Source: an uncultured Phascolarctobacterium sp. (GTDB taxonomy: Bacteria; Bacillota; Negativicutes; Acidaminococcales; Acidaminococcaceae). Taken from it: a stretch of DNA of 7,391 nt. Under the pieces are notes generated by a model that worked only from the letters and a program-made list of their open reading frames with translations, ran no database searches and was not told the DNA's origin. Shown in pieces: positions 1-6,534 of this stretch. The DNA is taken from contig USHB01000071.1 in NCBI GenBank assembly GCA_900554395.1, positions 1 to 7,391 of the forward strand. The letters are read 5' to 3'. The stretch's first letter is position 1, and every line of letters starts with the position of its first letter. A program made the translations under genes and the position numbers.

Positions 1-39
1 GCATACGCCTGCGACCGACACACCGCCGACGCGGAATTT
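1..39. other. left-edge segment after the aroK stop, unassigned
   Basis: About 65% of bases 1-40 are G or C, visibly higher than the operon to the right. The minus frame that continues aroK reads KFRVGG and then loses clear likeness to shikimate kinase, although a conserved Glu and the GGG motif would be expected a little further on. On the plus strand a frame is open from base 1 to a TAA at 91-93, but it carries no recognisable motif. The segment could be the damaged remainder of aroK, the edge of an insertion, or poor sequence at a contig end. Confidence 0.3.
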
Positions 40-198
40 CTACTTGCCAAGCGCAAAGAACTCTTTAATTGTATATGGCTCACGCTCTTCTAAAACATCA
101 TCCGCATCATAAAAATCCACGCCGAGATGTTTTGCCAGCATTTTGCCAAGCGTTGTTTTTCCGCAGCCGGGCATACCTATAAGCACAATATTTTTCAT
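40..198 (-). pseudogene. aroK: shikimate kinase, N-terminal fragment ended by an early TAG
   Basis: Shikimate kinase phosphorylates shikimate at the 3-hydroxyl with ATP. The ATG overlaps the aroE stop (ATGA), and GGAG lies about 8 bases upstream. The 52 codons show the P-loop GMPGCGKT (8-15) and FYDADD (29-34), where D33 matches the shikimate-binding Asp. They then reach TIKEFFALGK and a TAG at 42-40. Family members run to about 165-180 residues and need the later GGG and lid arginine regions, so a 52-residue product should be inactive. In the same frame after the TAG come Lys-Phe-Arg, which fit the conserved Phe-Arg of the family (FxxxExxFR-like). A nonsense change inside a once intact gene is therefore plausible. 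Beyond that only about 30 bases remain and they do not look clearly like the family. A contig-edge error is a real alternative. Confidence 0.7.
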
Positions 199-1016
199 AA
201 CGCATGCTCCAGTTTCTGCATGATTTTTACAGCCAAATCCGTTCCAAGCGTGCGACCCTGCCAAATTTCCTGCGCCGCAACTGCCTGCGCCGCAAGCATC
301 AAAAGCCCGTTAACGGCAAGTTTTCCTTCGCTGCGCGCAAGCCGCAAAAACTCTGTTTCTGCAGGATTATAAATTAAATCGGCTGCTGCCGAAAATTTTT
401 TGACTACATCTGCGCCAACAGGGCTTACGCCTGTTTTGGGATACATTCCCACCGGAGTGCAATTTATAATAACATCACCGCTTTCGCGCGAAAGGGCATC
501 GTAATCAAGGCATTGTACTTTTATGCCGCCGCAGATATTTAAAACTTCCTGCGGTATAGACTGCGGATTGCGTGATACCAGCAAAATTTCAGCGGCTCCG
601 CTTTTTGCCAAATACTGCAAAACTGCGCGTGATGCTCCGCCAATTCCCATTACCGCAGCTTTTTTGCCGCAGACATCTATGCCGTAGTATTCAAGCATCA
701 TGCCAAAGCCAAGCCAGTCGGTATTATAGCCGCAGCTTGCGCCATTTTTAAAATCTATGGTATTTACTGCGCCAATAGCCTTTGCTTCTCCGGCTATGCT
801 GCCTAAAAACGGCATTACATTTATTTTATGCGGAATGGTAACATTAACGCCGTTATAATGTTCCGCTATTTTTGGCAGTTTTGATGCCAGTGCTTCTGTT
901 GGCAGTTCTATTAATTTATAATCGGCGTTAAGGCCAAGTTCATCAAAAATAAGCCGGTGTATCTGCGGTGAAAGGCTATGTCCCAATTTAGCGCCCAATA
1001 AAGCAAAATGCTGCAT
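195..1016 (-). CDS. aroE: shikimate dehydrogenase (NADP+)
   Basis: Reduces 3-dehydroshikimate to shikimate with NADPH, the fourth step of the pathway. The 273 residues match the usual AroE length. The shikimate-binding N-terminal domain shows GHSLSP (12-17), NVTIPHK (58-64) with catalytic K64, and NTDW (98-101) with catalytic D100. The Rossmann domain has the glycine-rich GIGGASRA (124-131), and VSRN follows the next strand, in keeping with NADPH binding by a basic residue. NCTPVGM and the late NGLLMLAAQAVAAQEIW are also typical. AGGAGAG lies 6 bases before the ATG. The gap from pheA is 2 bases, and the TGA overlaps the aroK ATG as ATGA. The operon setting favours AroE over the quinate/shikimate paralogue YdiB. 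Confidence 0.97.
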   Translation of the reverse strand: MQHFALLGAKLGHSLSPQIHRLIFDELGLNADYKLIELPTEALASKLPKIAEHYNGVNVTIPHKINVMPFLGSIAGEAKAIGAVNTIDFKNGASCGYNTDWLGFGMMLEYYGIDVCGKKAAVMGIGGASRAVLQYLAKSGAAEILLVSRNPQSIPQEVLNICGGIKVQCLDYDALSRESGDVIINCTPVGMYPKTGVSPVGADVVKKFSAAADLIYNPAETEFLRLARSEGKLAVNGLLMLAAQAVAAQEIWQGRTLGTDLAVKIMQKLEHAL

Positions 1017-1018
1017 AA

Positions 1019-2149
1019 TTATCTCTCCTGTTTCATATCACTGCGGTAGTTGCCTAAAATTTTAAAATAAGCGCAGTTATCGCTTAACATACGCACGGTT
1101 TCCTGTACATTAGTATCTGCTAAATTGCCCATTAAATCAATGTGGAAAAAATACTCCCACGATTTTCCTTCAATAGGGCGCGATTCCAGATTGGTAAGGT
1201 TTAAGCCGCTGTGATAAAAATATCCAAGTACGCGGTAAAGCGAACCGGGCTCGTGCTTAACGGCTATAACAAGCGTAATTTTATCGGCATCGGCTTTATT
1301 TTCGGCTTCATTGGCAATAATAATAAAACGGGTGGTATTATTGCCGTTATAGTTAATGTTAGCCGCTAAAATTTGCAGCCCATACAATTCTGCTGCCTGT
1401 TTGCCCGCCACCGCTGCCAAATGCAGGCTGCCGCTTTCCTTAACGGCTTCCGCACTTTTAGATGTGCTATAATACGGCACCTGTTTCATTTGCGGGTATT
1501 CGGCAAAAAATTCCTTGCACTGCGCAAACCCCTGCGGATGGGAATAAACTTCGGTAATACCGCTAAGAGAAGCACCCGGCAGCGCCATTAAATTATGCTC
1601 GATTTTTACGCATTTTTCGCCGGTAATATAGCATCCGTAATGGCGCAAAAGGTCATAAACTTCGGTAATGCCACCGGTTGAAGAATTTTCTACCGGCAGT
1701 ACGCCGTAACGGATTTCACCATTTTTAACGGCTTTTACAACATCTTCAAAAACACCGTAATAATAGCGGTTAATGTTCTGCCCTGCAAAATATTCTTCCA
1801 TCGCCTTATGGCTGTATGAACCTTCTACCCCAAAACAGCCCACATCAAAAGCCGGGCTTGTTTTTGCATCGCTTTGCAGTTCTTTTTCTTCCATACCGCG
1901 TGCTATGGCCATAATGCCTTCCATTAAATCGGTCGCCGCCGGAGCATAATTTTTATTTTGCAAAAGGCTTTGCGCTTTGGCTATAACTTTAAGTTCACGC
2001 GCACGGTCGCGCACGGGCATGTTGTTGGCTTTTTTATATTCTGCCACTTTTAACACCGCATCAAGACGGCGTTCAAAAGCATTTATCAATATTTTATCCG
2101 CTTCGTCAATTTCGCGGCGTATAGCTTCCAAATCAAGTTTTTCCGTCAT
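1019..2149 (-). CDS. pheA: bifunctional chorismate mutase/prephenate dehydratase (P-protein)
   Basis: Converts chorismate to prephenate and then phenylpyruvate, the phenylalanine branch. From the ATG supported by GGGGAGAG it is 376 residues with three domains. The first is an AroQ-type chorismate mutase (about 5-90), whose R11, R28, K39, D48, R51 and E52 fall at the same positions as the active-site residues of E. coli PheA. The second is prephenate dehydratase (about 100-280), with GVEGSYSH, VENSSTGG (153-160), SHPQ (203-206) and the catalytic TTRF (272-275). The third is a C-terminal ACT domain (about 290-370), with EPGSL and NLTNLESRP (317-325), the phenylalanine-binding signature. Feedback inhibition by phenylalanine is thus expected. 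The frame is intact. Translation is probably coupled to aroC, so the aroC break may lower its expression. It lies 2 bases before aroE. Confidence 0.96.
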   Translation of the reverse strand: MTEKLDLEAIRREIDEADKILINAFERRLDAVLKVAEYKKANNMPVRDRARELKVIAKAQSLLQNKNYAPAATDLMEGIMAIARGMEEKELQSDAKTSPAFDVGCFGVEGSYSHKAMEEYFAGQNINRYYYGVFEDVVKAVKNGEIRYGVLPVENSSTGGITEVYDLLRHYGCYITGEKCVKIEHNLMALPGASLSGITEVYSHPQGFAQCKEFFAEYPQMKQVPYYSTSKSAEAVKESGSLHLAAVAGKQAAELYGLQILAANINYNGNNTTRFIIIANEAENKADADKITLVIAVKHEPGSLYRVLGYFYHSGLNLTNLESRPIEGKSWEYFFHIDLMGNLADTNVQETVRMLSDNCAYFKILGNYRSDMKQER

Positions 2150-2154
2150 TTTAT

Positions 2155-2162
2155 CTCTCCCC
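2155..2162 (-). promoter_or_regulatory. ribosome binding site that sets the pheA start
   Basis: GGGGAGAG in the last codons of aroC lies 5 bases before ATG at 2149. The aroC stop TAA and the ATG are one base apart. The upstream in-frame TTG at 2167 would lie before this site, so ATG 2149 is the better start. Confidence 0.8.
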
Positions 2163-2535
2163 AGCAAGCAGCATATCTAAAATTACCCATGCTGCCACGC
2201 CTTCTATTACAGGCACCGCACGCTGCACAATGCAGGGGTCGTGCCGTCCTGTAATTACCAGTTCTGTATTTTCGCCGCTGCTTATATCAACAGTTTTCTG
2301 CACTTTGGCAATGCTTGGCGTAGGTTTTACGGCAACCTTAAAGCACACCGGCATACCGTTAGAGATGCCGCCTGTAATTCCGCCGTTATTATTGGTATAT
2401 GCCTTTAGTGTACCGTTATCATAGTACATTTGGTCATTGGCTTCACTGCCCGGCATCTGCACCAGCGCAAAACCTTTGCCAAATTCAATGCCTTTTACGG
2501 CAGGTACGCTGAACAACGCATGGGCAAGGCGGCTT

Positions 2536-2550
2536 TCAATCGAAAAACGG
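2536..2550 (-). other. aroC frameshift site, lost copy of a 5-bp repeat
   Basis: On the minus strand the codons CCG TTT TTC GAT run into TGA. Family members have two residues between the Asp of this motif and the following acidic residue (E. coli FDRLDAD from memory; many Bacillota FDS[IV]ES). Here only one base lies between GAT and GAA, where six are expected. Adding a second CGATT next to the one at 2542-2538 gives TTC GAT TCG ATT GAA, which reads F-D-S-I-E and restores both the frame and the motif. A 5-bp tandem-repeat contraction is therefore the simplest explanation. Confidence 0.75.
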
Positions 2551-3230
2551 TTCGCCCACGCCTGCCGGTACATTAATGGCCATACATTCAATTACGCCGC
2601 CAACCGAATCGCAGCTTTGCTTAGCAGCCAAAATCAGCTGCTGCATATCATTTCCGGCAGCATCATCATCAATCACCGGAAAAGTTTTTTGCGTAAGTTC
2701 AGTTAAAAACTCAGCATCTTCACCCAGCGGATTAAACATTTTATCCTGTACATTCCATACAGATGCTATGTGTGCGCCTATATAAATGCTGCGCTGAGCC
2801 AAAAGCTGTTTGGCAACTGCGCCCATAAAAACCAAAGGTGCGGTTAAACGCCCGGAAAAATGCCCGCCGCCGCGGTAATCGTTAAAGCCTTTATATTTAA
2901 CTTTACCGCTGTAATCGGCATGGCCGGGGCGCATTACATTTTTAAGTTTGCTGTAATCACCGGAATGCTGATCGCTGTTCGGTATCAGCACGCACATCGG
3001 TGTGCCGGTGGTTTTGCCTTCAAAAAAACCGCTTTGAATTATAAAAGCATCCTTTTCCTGCCGTGCCGTTGCCAGTTTGCTTTTGCCAGGAGCACGCCGC
3101 TGCATTTCCGCTTTTACAGCTTCCAAATCAAGCGCAATGCCCGGCGGCAGGCCATCAATTACGCAGCCGATGGCAAGCCCGTGCGATTCCCCAAAAATTG
3201 TCAGTTTTATTTTTTCGCCGAATGTAGCCG

Positions 3231-4526
3231 TCATAAATTTTCTCCCTGCTCCAGCCTGCCGCCAAGCATTGTAAAATCCTGCCAGAAGGTTGGATATGAT
3301 TTTTTTACGCTTTCACTGCCTTCTATAATTACCGGTTCACTGCAAACAAGGCTCGCCACCGCCATGCTCATGGAAATGCGATGGTCATTCCATGCCGATA
3401 CGCAACCGCCGCGCAGTCCCTGCGGCCTGCCATTAACAACGAGGCTTGTTTCTTTTTCCTCAACATCTGCCCCAAGTTTATTCAATTCAGATGCTATTGC
3501 ATGCAGACGGTCACATTCTTTAATGCGCAGACGCCCGGCATTAATAATTGTCGTTGTTCCATCTGCCACAGCCGCTGCAACTGTCAGCACCGGTATAATG
3601 TCAGGACAATCAGCAGCGTCAATAACAGTTCCGTGCAGAGTGCTTTTTACGGCTTTCAGTCCGTTATTTTCCTGCGTAATGCTGCCGCCCATTGCTGTTA
3701 AAATATCTTTTACAACTCTGTCGCCTTGCAGTGAATTTACATCCGTTCCCTCACAGATTATGCTGCCGTTAAGACATCCGGCCGCAAGCCAAAATGCTGC
3801 CTGTGACCAGTCGCCCTCAACATCGGCGTTGCTGCTTTGATAATGCTGACCTCCGGCAACAGCAAAACTGCGGTAATTATTATTCACTACTTTTATGCCG
3901 TATTTGGCAAGCGCCGCCAAAGTTAAATCAATATAACTTTGCGATTCAAGCGGCGTTGTAATGATAATTTCAGAATCGCCTTCAAGCAGCGGCAGCGCAA
4001 ACAATAAACCTGATACAAACTGTGAGCTGACATTGCCGGGCAGCTTAAATATTCCGCTTTTCAGCCTGCCCTCTACCGTTACCGGCAAGCCCTGTGAAGG
4101 ACTGTATTTCACGCCTTGTTCATCAAAAATATCGTAATAAGGTTTCAGCGGTCTTTCACCCAAGCGGCCGGCACCGCAAAACGTAACCGGTGCTCCGCAT
4201 AAAGCGCCCAAAGGCAATAAAAACCGCAAAGTAGAACCGGATTCGCCGCAGTCGCATACAGCGCCGGTTGCTTTAACAGTTCCGGTGCCGTAAATTTTTA
4301 CTGCGCTGCGCCCTTTAAATTTGCTTGCTGTCAATTCCGATTTAACGCCAAGAGCATTTAAACAGCGCAGCGTTGCTTCAATATCAGCCGACATGCTTAT
4401 ATTATCAATTATGCTTATTCCTTGCGCAAGCGCCGCACAAATAATTTCGCGGTGACCCATGCTTTTGGATGACGGCACATTAACAGTGCCTGCCAATGCG
4501 CCGGGCTGTATTTTTACCTTTGCCAT
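3231..4526 (-). CDS. aroA: 3-phosphoshikimate 1-carboxyvinyltransferase (EPSP synthase)
   Basis: Transfers the enolpyruvyl group of phosphoenolpyruvate to shikimate 3-phosphate, giving EPSP, the direct precursor of chorismate. The 431 residues are full length. Seen motifs are PSSKSMGHR (18-26) with substrate-binding K21, GESGSTLR (94-101) at the PEP/glyphosate loop, GERPL (123-127), SSQF (167-170), catalytic D309 in DCPDIIPVL, E337 in RIKECDR, NDHRISM (380-386), and the C-terminal KKSYPTF containing the conserved Lys. The two-domain inside-out barrel fold is inferred from family knowledge. GGAG at the end of aroB lies 8 bases before the ATG. The TGA overlaps the aroC ATG as ATGA. No damage is visible. 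Confidence 0.97.
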   Translation of the reverse strand: MAKVKIQPGALAGTVNVPSSKSMGHREIICAALAQGISIIDNISMSADIEATLRCLNALGVKSELTASKFKGRSAVKIYGTGTVKATGAVCDCGESGSTLRFLLPLGALCGAPVTFCGAGRLGERPLKPYYDIFDEQGVKYSPSQGLPVTVEGRLKSGIFKLPGNVSSQFVSGLLFALPLLEGDSEIIITTPLESQSYIDLTLAALAKYGIKVVNNNYRSFAVAGGQHYQSSNADVEGDWSQAAFWLAAGCLNGSIICEGTDVNSLQGDRVVKDILTAMGGSITQENNGLKAVKSTLHGTVIDAADCPDIIPVLTVAAAVADGTTTIINAGRLRIKECDRLHAIASELNKLGADVEEKETSLVVNGRPQGLRGGCVSAWNDHRISMSMAVASLVCSEPVIIEGSESVKKSYPTFWQDFTMLGGRLEQGENL

Positions 4527-4528
4527 AA

Positions 4529-5599
4529 TTAACTCCGTTTAACATAAGCAGGTAAATCCTGCAAATCAGTTTTCTGCAAAAAGCTGCTGCCAATTTCCTT
4601 TAAAACAATTAAAGTAATGCTGCTGCCGCTTTTCTTTTTGTCCATGCCGATGCCTGCCAACAATTCCGTTTCTGCATACGGAGCATCAACAGGCAGGTTA
4701 TACTTTTGCAGCACCCGGCAAATTGCCTCTGCCGTACCTTTTTTAGTCAGCCCAAGCTGTTCCGTCTGCTTTGTAAGCAGCACCATGCCAATGCCAACCG
4801 CTTCACCGTGCGTATATGTTGCATACCCGCAGCATTTTTCCACCGCATGCCCGATTGTATGCCCAAAATTAAGCACCATACGCTCGCCGGTATCAAATTC
4901 ATCATGCTCTACAATTTCTGCCTTAATTGCGCAGCAGCGTTCTACAATACTACCGATATTTGCCAGCAGTTCTTCATCGCTGTGCATAGCGGCAATCTTG
5001 TCAAACAGCGCTTTATCGCGGATGCAGCCGTATTTAATGGCTTCAGCCAGGCCATCATGCAAAAAACGCACCGGCAAAGTTTTTAAAAGTTCCGTGTCAA
5101 TCAGCACCAGCTTAGGCTGATAAAAATTGCCTACGAGATTTTTACCGGCAGGCAAATCAACCGCTACTTTACCGCCAACGCTGCTGTCAATCTGCGCAAG
5201 CAGAGATGTCGGCACCTGCACATAATCTACACCGCGCAAAAAAGTTGCCGCAGCAAAACCGCCAAGGTCGCCGGTAACACCGCCGCCCAAAGCCACTACC
5301 AAATCGCTGCGTGTAATGCCCGCTTCTGCAAGCCTGTCATAAATTTTGGCAAGTTCTGCCAGGCATTTGCTTTGTTCTCCTGCCGGAAATACAATGCGTG
5401 TTGCTGCAAAGCCGCTGTTTGCAAGTGCCTGCTGCATGCGTTCACCATACAATGCATCAACATTGCTGTCGCTGATAATTGCCGCACGCTGCGCTTTTTG
5501 GTTTACTGCGCGGATTTTTTCTCCGGCTTTATCCAAAAGCCCGGCTGCAATTTCTATCTGATAAGATTTTGCACCCAAATTTACATCAATGATACTCAT
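4529..5599 (-). CDS. aroB: 3-dehydroquinate synthase
   Basis: Converts DAHP to 3-dehydroquinate, the second step of the shikimate pathway, using bound NAD+ and a divalent metal. The 356 residues match the usual family length. The NAD-binding signature GGGVTGDLGGF is at 105-115, followed by PTSLLAQIDSSVGGK (130-144) and the substrate-binding lysine region to K153. The expected zinc ligands are visible: E186 in GLAEAIKYG, H247 in NFGHTIGHA and H264 in HGEAV. A late conserved DKKK is at 320-323. The ATG overlaps the tyrA stop by 4 bases, and a purine-rich AGGAAGG lies about 10 bases upstream inside tyrA, so translation is probably coupled. The aroA start follows the TAA by 2 bases. All recognised catalytic positions are intact. 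Confidence 0.97.
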   Translation of the reverse strand: MSIIDVNLGAKSYQIEIAAGLLDKAGEKIRAVNQKAQRAAIISDSNVDALYGERMQQALANSGFAATRIVFPAGEQSKCLAELAKIYDRLAEAGITRSDLVVALGGGVTGDLGGFAAATFLRGVDYVQVPTSLLAQIDSSVGGKVAVDLPAGKNLVGNFYQPKLVLIDTELLKTLPVRFLHDGLAEAIKYGCIRDKALFDKIAAMHSDEELLANIGSIVERCCAIKAEIVEHDEFDTGERMVLNFGHTIGHAVEKCCGYATYTHGEAVGIGMVLLTKQTEQLGLTKKGTAEAICRVLQKYNLPVDAPYAETELLAGIGMDKKKSGSSITLIVLKEIGSSFLQKTDLQDLPAYVKRS

Positions 5600-6468
5600 A
5601 AAACAATTTCCTTCCTGTGGCAGCAGGCTGCATGCAAAAAGCGTTCCAATCCAGCTTTATCATTATCTGCAATCAGCTTTTGCATAATTTCAATCTGCTC
5701 TTTAAAATTTGCCAGTTCTTGCAGTACATTGCCGCTGTTTTCCAAAAACAGACTGCTCCATAAAACAGCGTTAATATCTGCTATGCGCGTAACATCCCGA
5801 AAGCCTCCGCCTATGAACCAGCAGCTTTTGCCGCTGTAACGGTCGCTGTTGATAAGCGCAGCTGCAACAGCATGCGGCAGGTTGCTGGTGTAGGCAATTA
5901 TTTTATCGTGCTGTTCCGGTTCAATTTCTTCCACATGCCCGCAGCCAAGGGTCAAAGCAAAATTTTTCAGCCATTCTGCTGCGTTTTTGCTGTTATTTTC
6001 AGTCGGTACTACAAGGTAATTGGCGCCGTCAAAAATTTCTGCCTGCGACATTGCATAACCGCTGCCCTGCCGTCCCGCCATCGGATGTCCGGAGATAAAT
6101 TCCGCACCTTCCGGCACCAACCGCTGGGCATCATAAGGCAGGCTGCCTTTTCTTCCGGCAATATCCGTAATCAGTGCGCCGCGTTTAATAAACGGTGCAG
6201 CCTGCTGTAAAAATTCCGTAACGGCATTCGGGTAAACGCAGCAAATAATTATATCTGCCTGCGCCAGATACGAACCGGCTTTATGGTAAAAACTATCAAT
6301 AACGCCGTCTGCTTTTGCTGTCTTCAACACCTGTACATCAGTATCAACGCCAATAATATTTTTTACTCCAAGCCGCCGTAAGGCTTTGGCGTACGAGCCG
6401 CCCATCAACCCCAAACCGATAATGGCAAAACACTGCTCCCTTAATTTGCTGCCAAAGCCTGCTTCCAC
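5596..6468 (-). CDS. tyrA: prephenate dehydrogenase
   Basis: Oxidatively decarboxylates prephenate to 4-hydroxyphenylpyruvate with NAD(P)+, the tyrosine branch after chorismate. The protein is 290 residues from the GTG start supported by AAGGAG. It shows a Rossmann nucleotide-binding loop GLGLMGGS (18-25), then an acidic residue D42 at the end of the next strand, consistent with an NAD preference. Further motifs are TDIAGRKG (101-108), GHPMAG (127-132) with the conserved His, H187, TSNLPHA (194-200), and GFRDVTRIA (222-230) with its conserved arginines. The length fits a single-domain TyrA. There is no C-terminal ACT domain, unlike the longer (about 360-370 residue) TyrA of many Bacillota, so direct tyrosine inhibition through ACT is not expected. 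Its TGA overlaps the aroB ATG as ATGA. An arogenate-using variant cannot be excluded from sequence alone. Confidence 0.93.
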   Translation of the reverse strand: MEAGFGSKLREQCFAIIGLGLMGGSYAKALRRLGVKNIIGVDTDVQVLKTAKADGVIDSFYHKAGSYLAQADIIICCVYPNAVTEFLQQAAPFIKRGALITDIAGRKGSLPYDAQRLVPEGAEFISGHPMAGRQGSGYAMSQAEIFDGANYLVVPTENNSKNAAEWLKNFALTLGCGHVEEIEPEQHDKIIAYTSNLPHAVAAALINSDRYSGKSCWFIGGGFRDVTRIADINAVLWSSLFLENSGNVLQELANFKEQIEIMQKLIADNDKAGLERFLHAACCHRKEIVL

Positions 6469-6476
6469 AAATGTCA

Positions 6477-6482
6477 CTCCTT
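6477..6482 (-). promoter_or_regulatory. ribosome binding site that sets the tyrA start
   Basis: AAGGAG on the minus strand lies 8 bases before GTG at 6468-6466. The more upstream in-frame TTG at 6501 has no Shine-Dalgarno in front of it. The GTG is therefore the better start, and the 11 extra residues of the longer frame are probably not translated. Confidence 0.75.
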
Positions 6483-6501
6483 CTATACTTCCATACTGCA
6501 A

Positions 6502-6534
6502 ATTATACTATATCTTAAAGTTCTCTGCCGACAA
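6502..6534 (-). promoter_or_regulatory. possible internal promoter before tyrA
   Basis: The only sizeable gap in the operon is AT-rich. On the minus strand TTGTCG (6534-6529) lies 16 bases before TATAGT (6512-6507), which runs into a perfect TATAAT (6507-6502). The TATAAT itself would sit 21 bases from that -35-like element, which is too far, so the match is mediocre either way. This is a string match only. A chance AT-rich spacer is at least as likely. Confidence 0.2.

Larger units (their letters stand above)
2151..3234 (-). pseudogene. aroC: chorismate synthase, interrupted by a frameshift
   Basis: Chorismate synthase removes phosphate from EPSP to make chorismate, using reduced FMN. It is the branch point for Phe, Tyr, Trp, folate and quinones. 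The 5' part (3234-2536) encodes 232 residues with FGESHG (H18), RPGHADY (H105) and RGGGHFSGR (121-129), then stops at TGA right after GEPFFD. The rest continues in another frame from about 2538 to the TAA at 2151 ([21 protein letters not shown] and onward). That part holds [13 protein letters not shown] and the C-terminal signature [17 protein letters not shown], which carries an essential Asp. Rejoined, the protein would be 362 residues, normal for the family. The first ORF alone lacks the C-terminal FMN/substrate site and should be inactive. The downstream frame has only a TTG (2591) or ATG (2573) without a Shine-Dalgarno. AGGGAG precedes the intact start. The gene could be a true pseudogene or reflect a sequencing/assembly error. 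Confidence 0.9.

Noticed and set aside
40..42. TAG read as an amino acid (recoded stop)
   Set aside because: None of the other seven gene ends in the window uses TAG (TAA and TGA only), which is suggestive, but seven stops are too few. There is no supporting tRNA or second in-frame TAG.
1..93. Plus-strand open frame from the left edge to TAA at 91-93
   Set aside because: It has only about 30 codons, no motif, and two thirds of it lies antisense to the aroK fragment.
2543..2547. One-base error in the T5 run of aroC as the cause of the frameshift
   Set aside because: Removing one T restores the frame but gives GEPFSIES and loses the conserved Phe-Asp. The CGATT explanation restores the full motif.
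2536..2550. Programmed +1 frameshift at GAT-TGA in aroC, as in the RF2 gene
   Set aside because: A +1 slip would resume at GAA, but it leaves the protein two residues short in a conserved motif. tRNA-Asp would re-pair poorly with ATT, and no stimulatory Shine-Dalgarno is seen just upstream. A 5-bp deletion explains the data better.
2860..3840. Plus-strand open frame of 326 codons antisense to aroA and aroC
   Set aside because: It is Cys-, Ser- and Pro-rich low-complexity translation with no family likeness, opposite two well-supported genes. It is an antisense shadow.
3231..4526. Unusual glyphosate-site residues in EPSP synthase
   Set aside because: GESGSTLR keeps the key glycine and looks ordinary for anaerobic Bacillota. 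Tolerance cannot be judged from this motif alone.
6469..6501. TTG at 6501 as the tyrA start
   Set aside because: It lacks a Shine-Dalgarno, and the AAGGAG at 6482-6477 would fall inside the gene with ideal spacing to the GTG at 6468.
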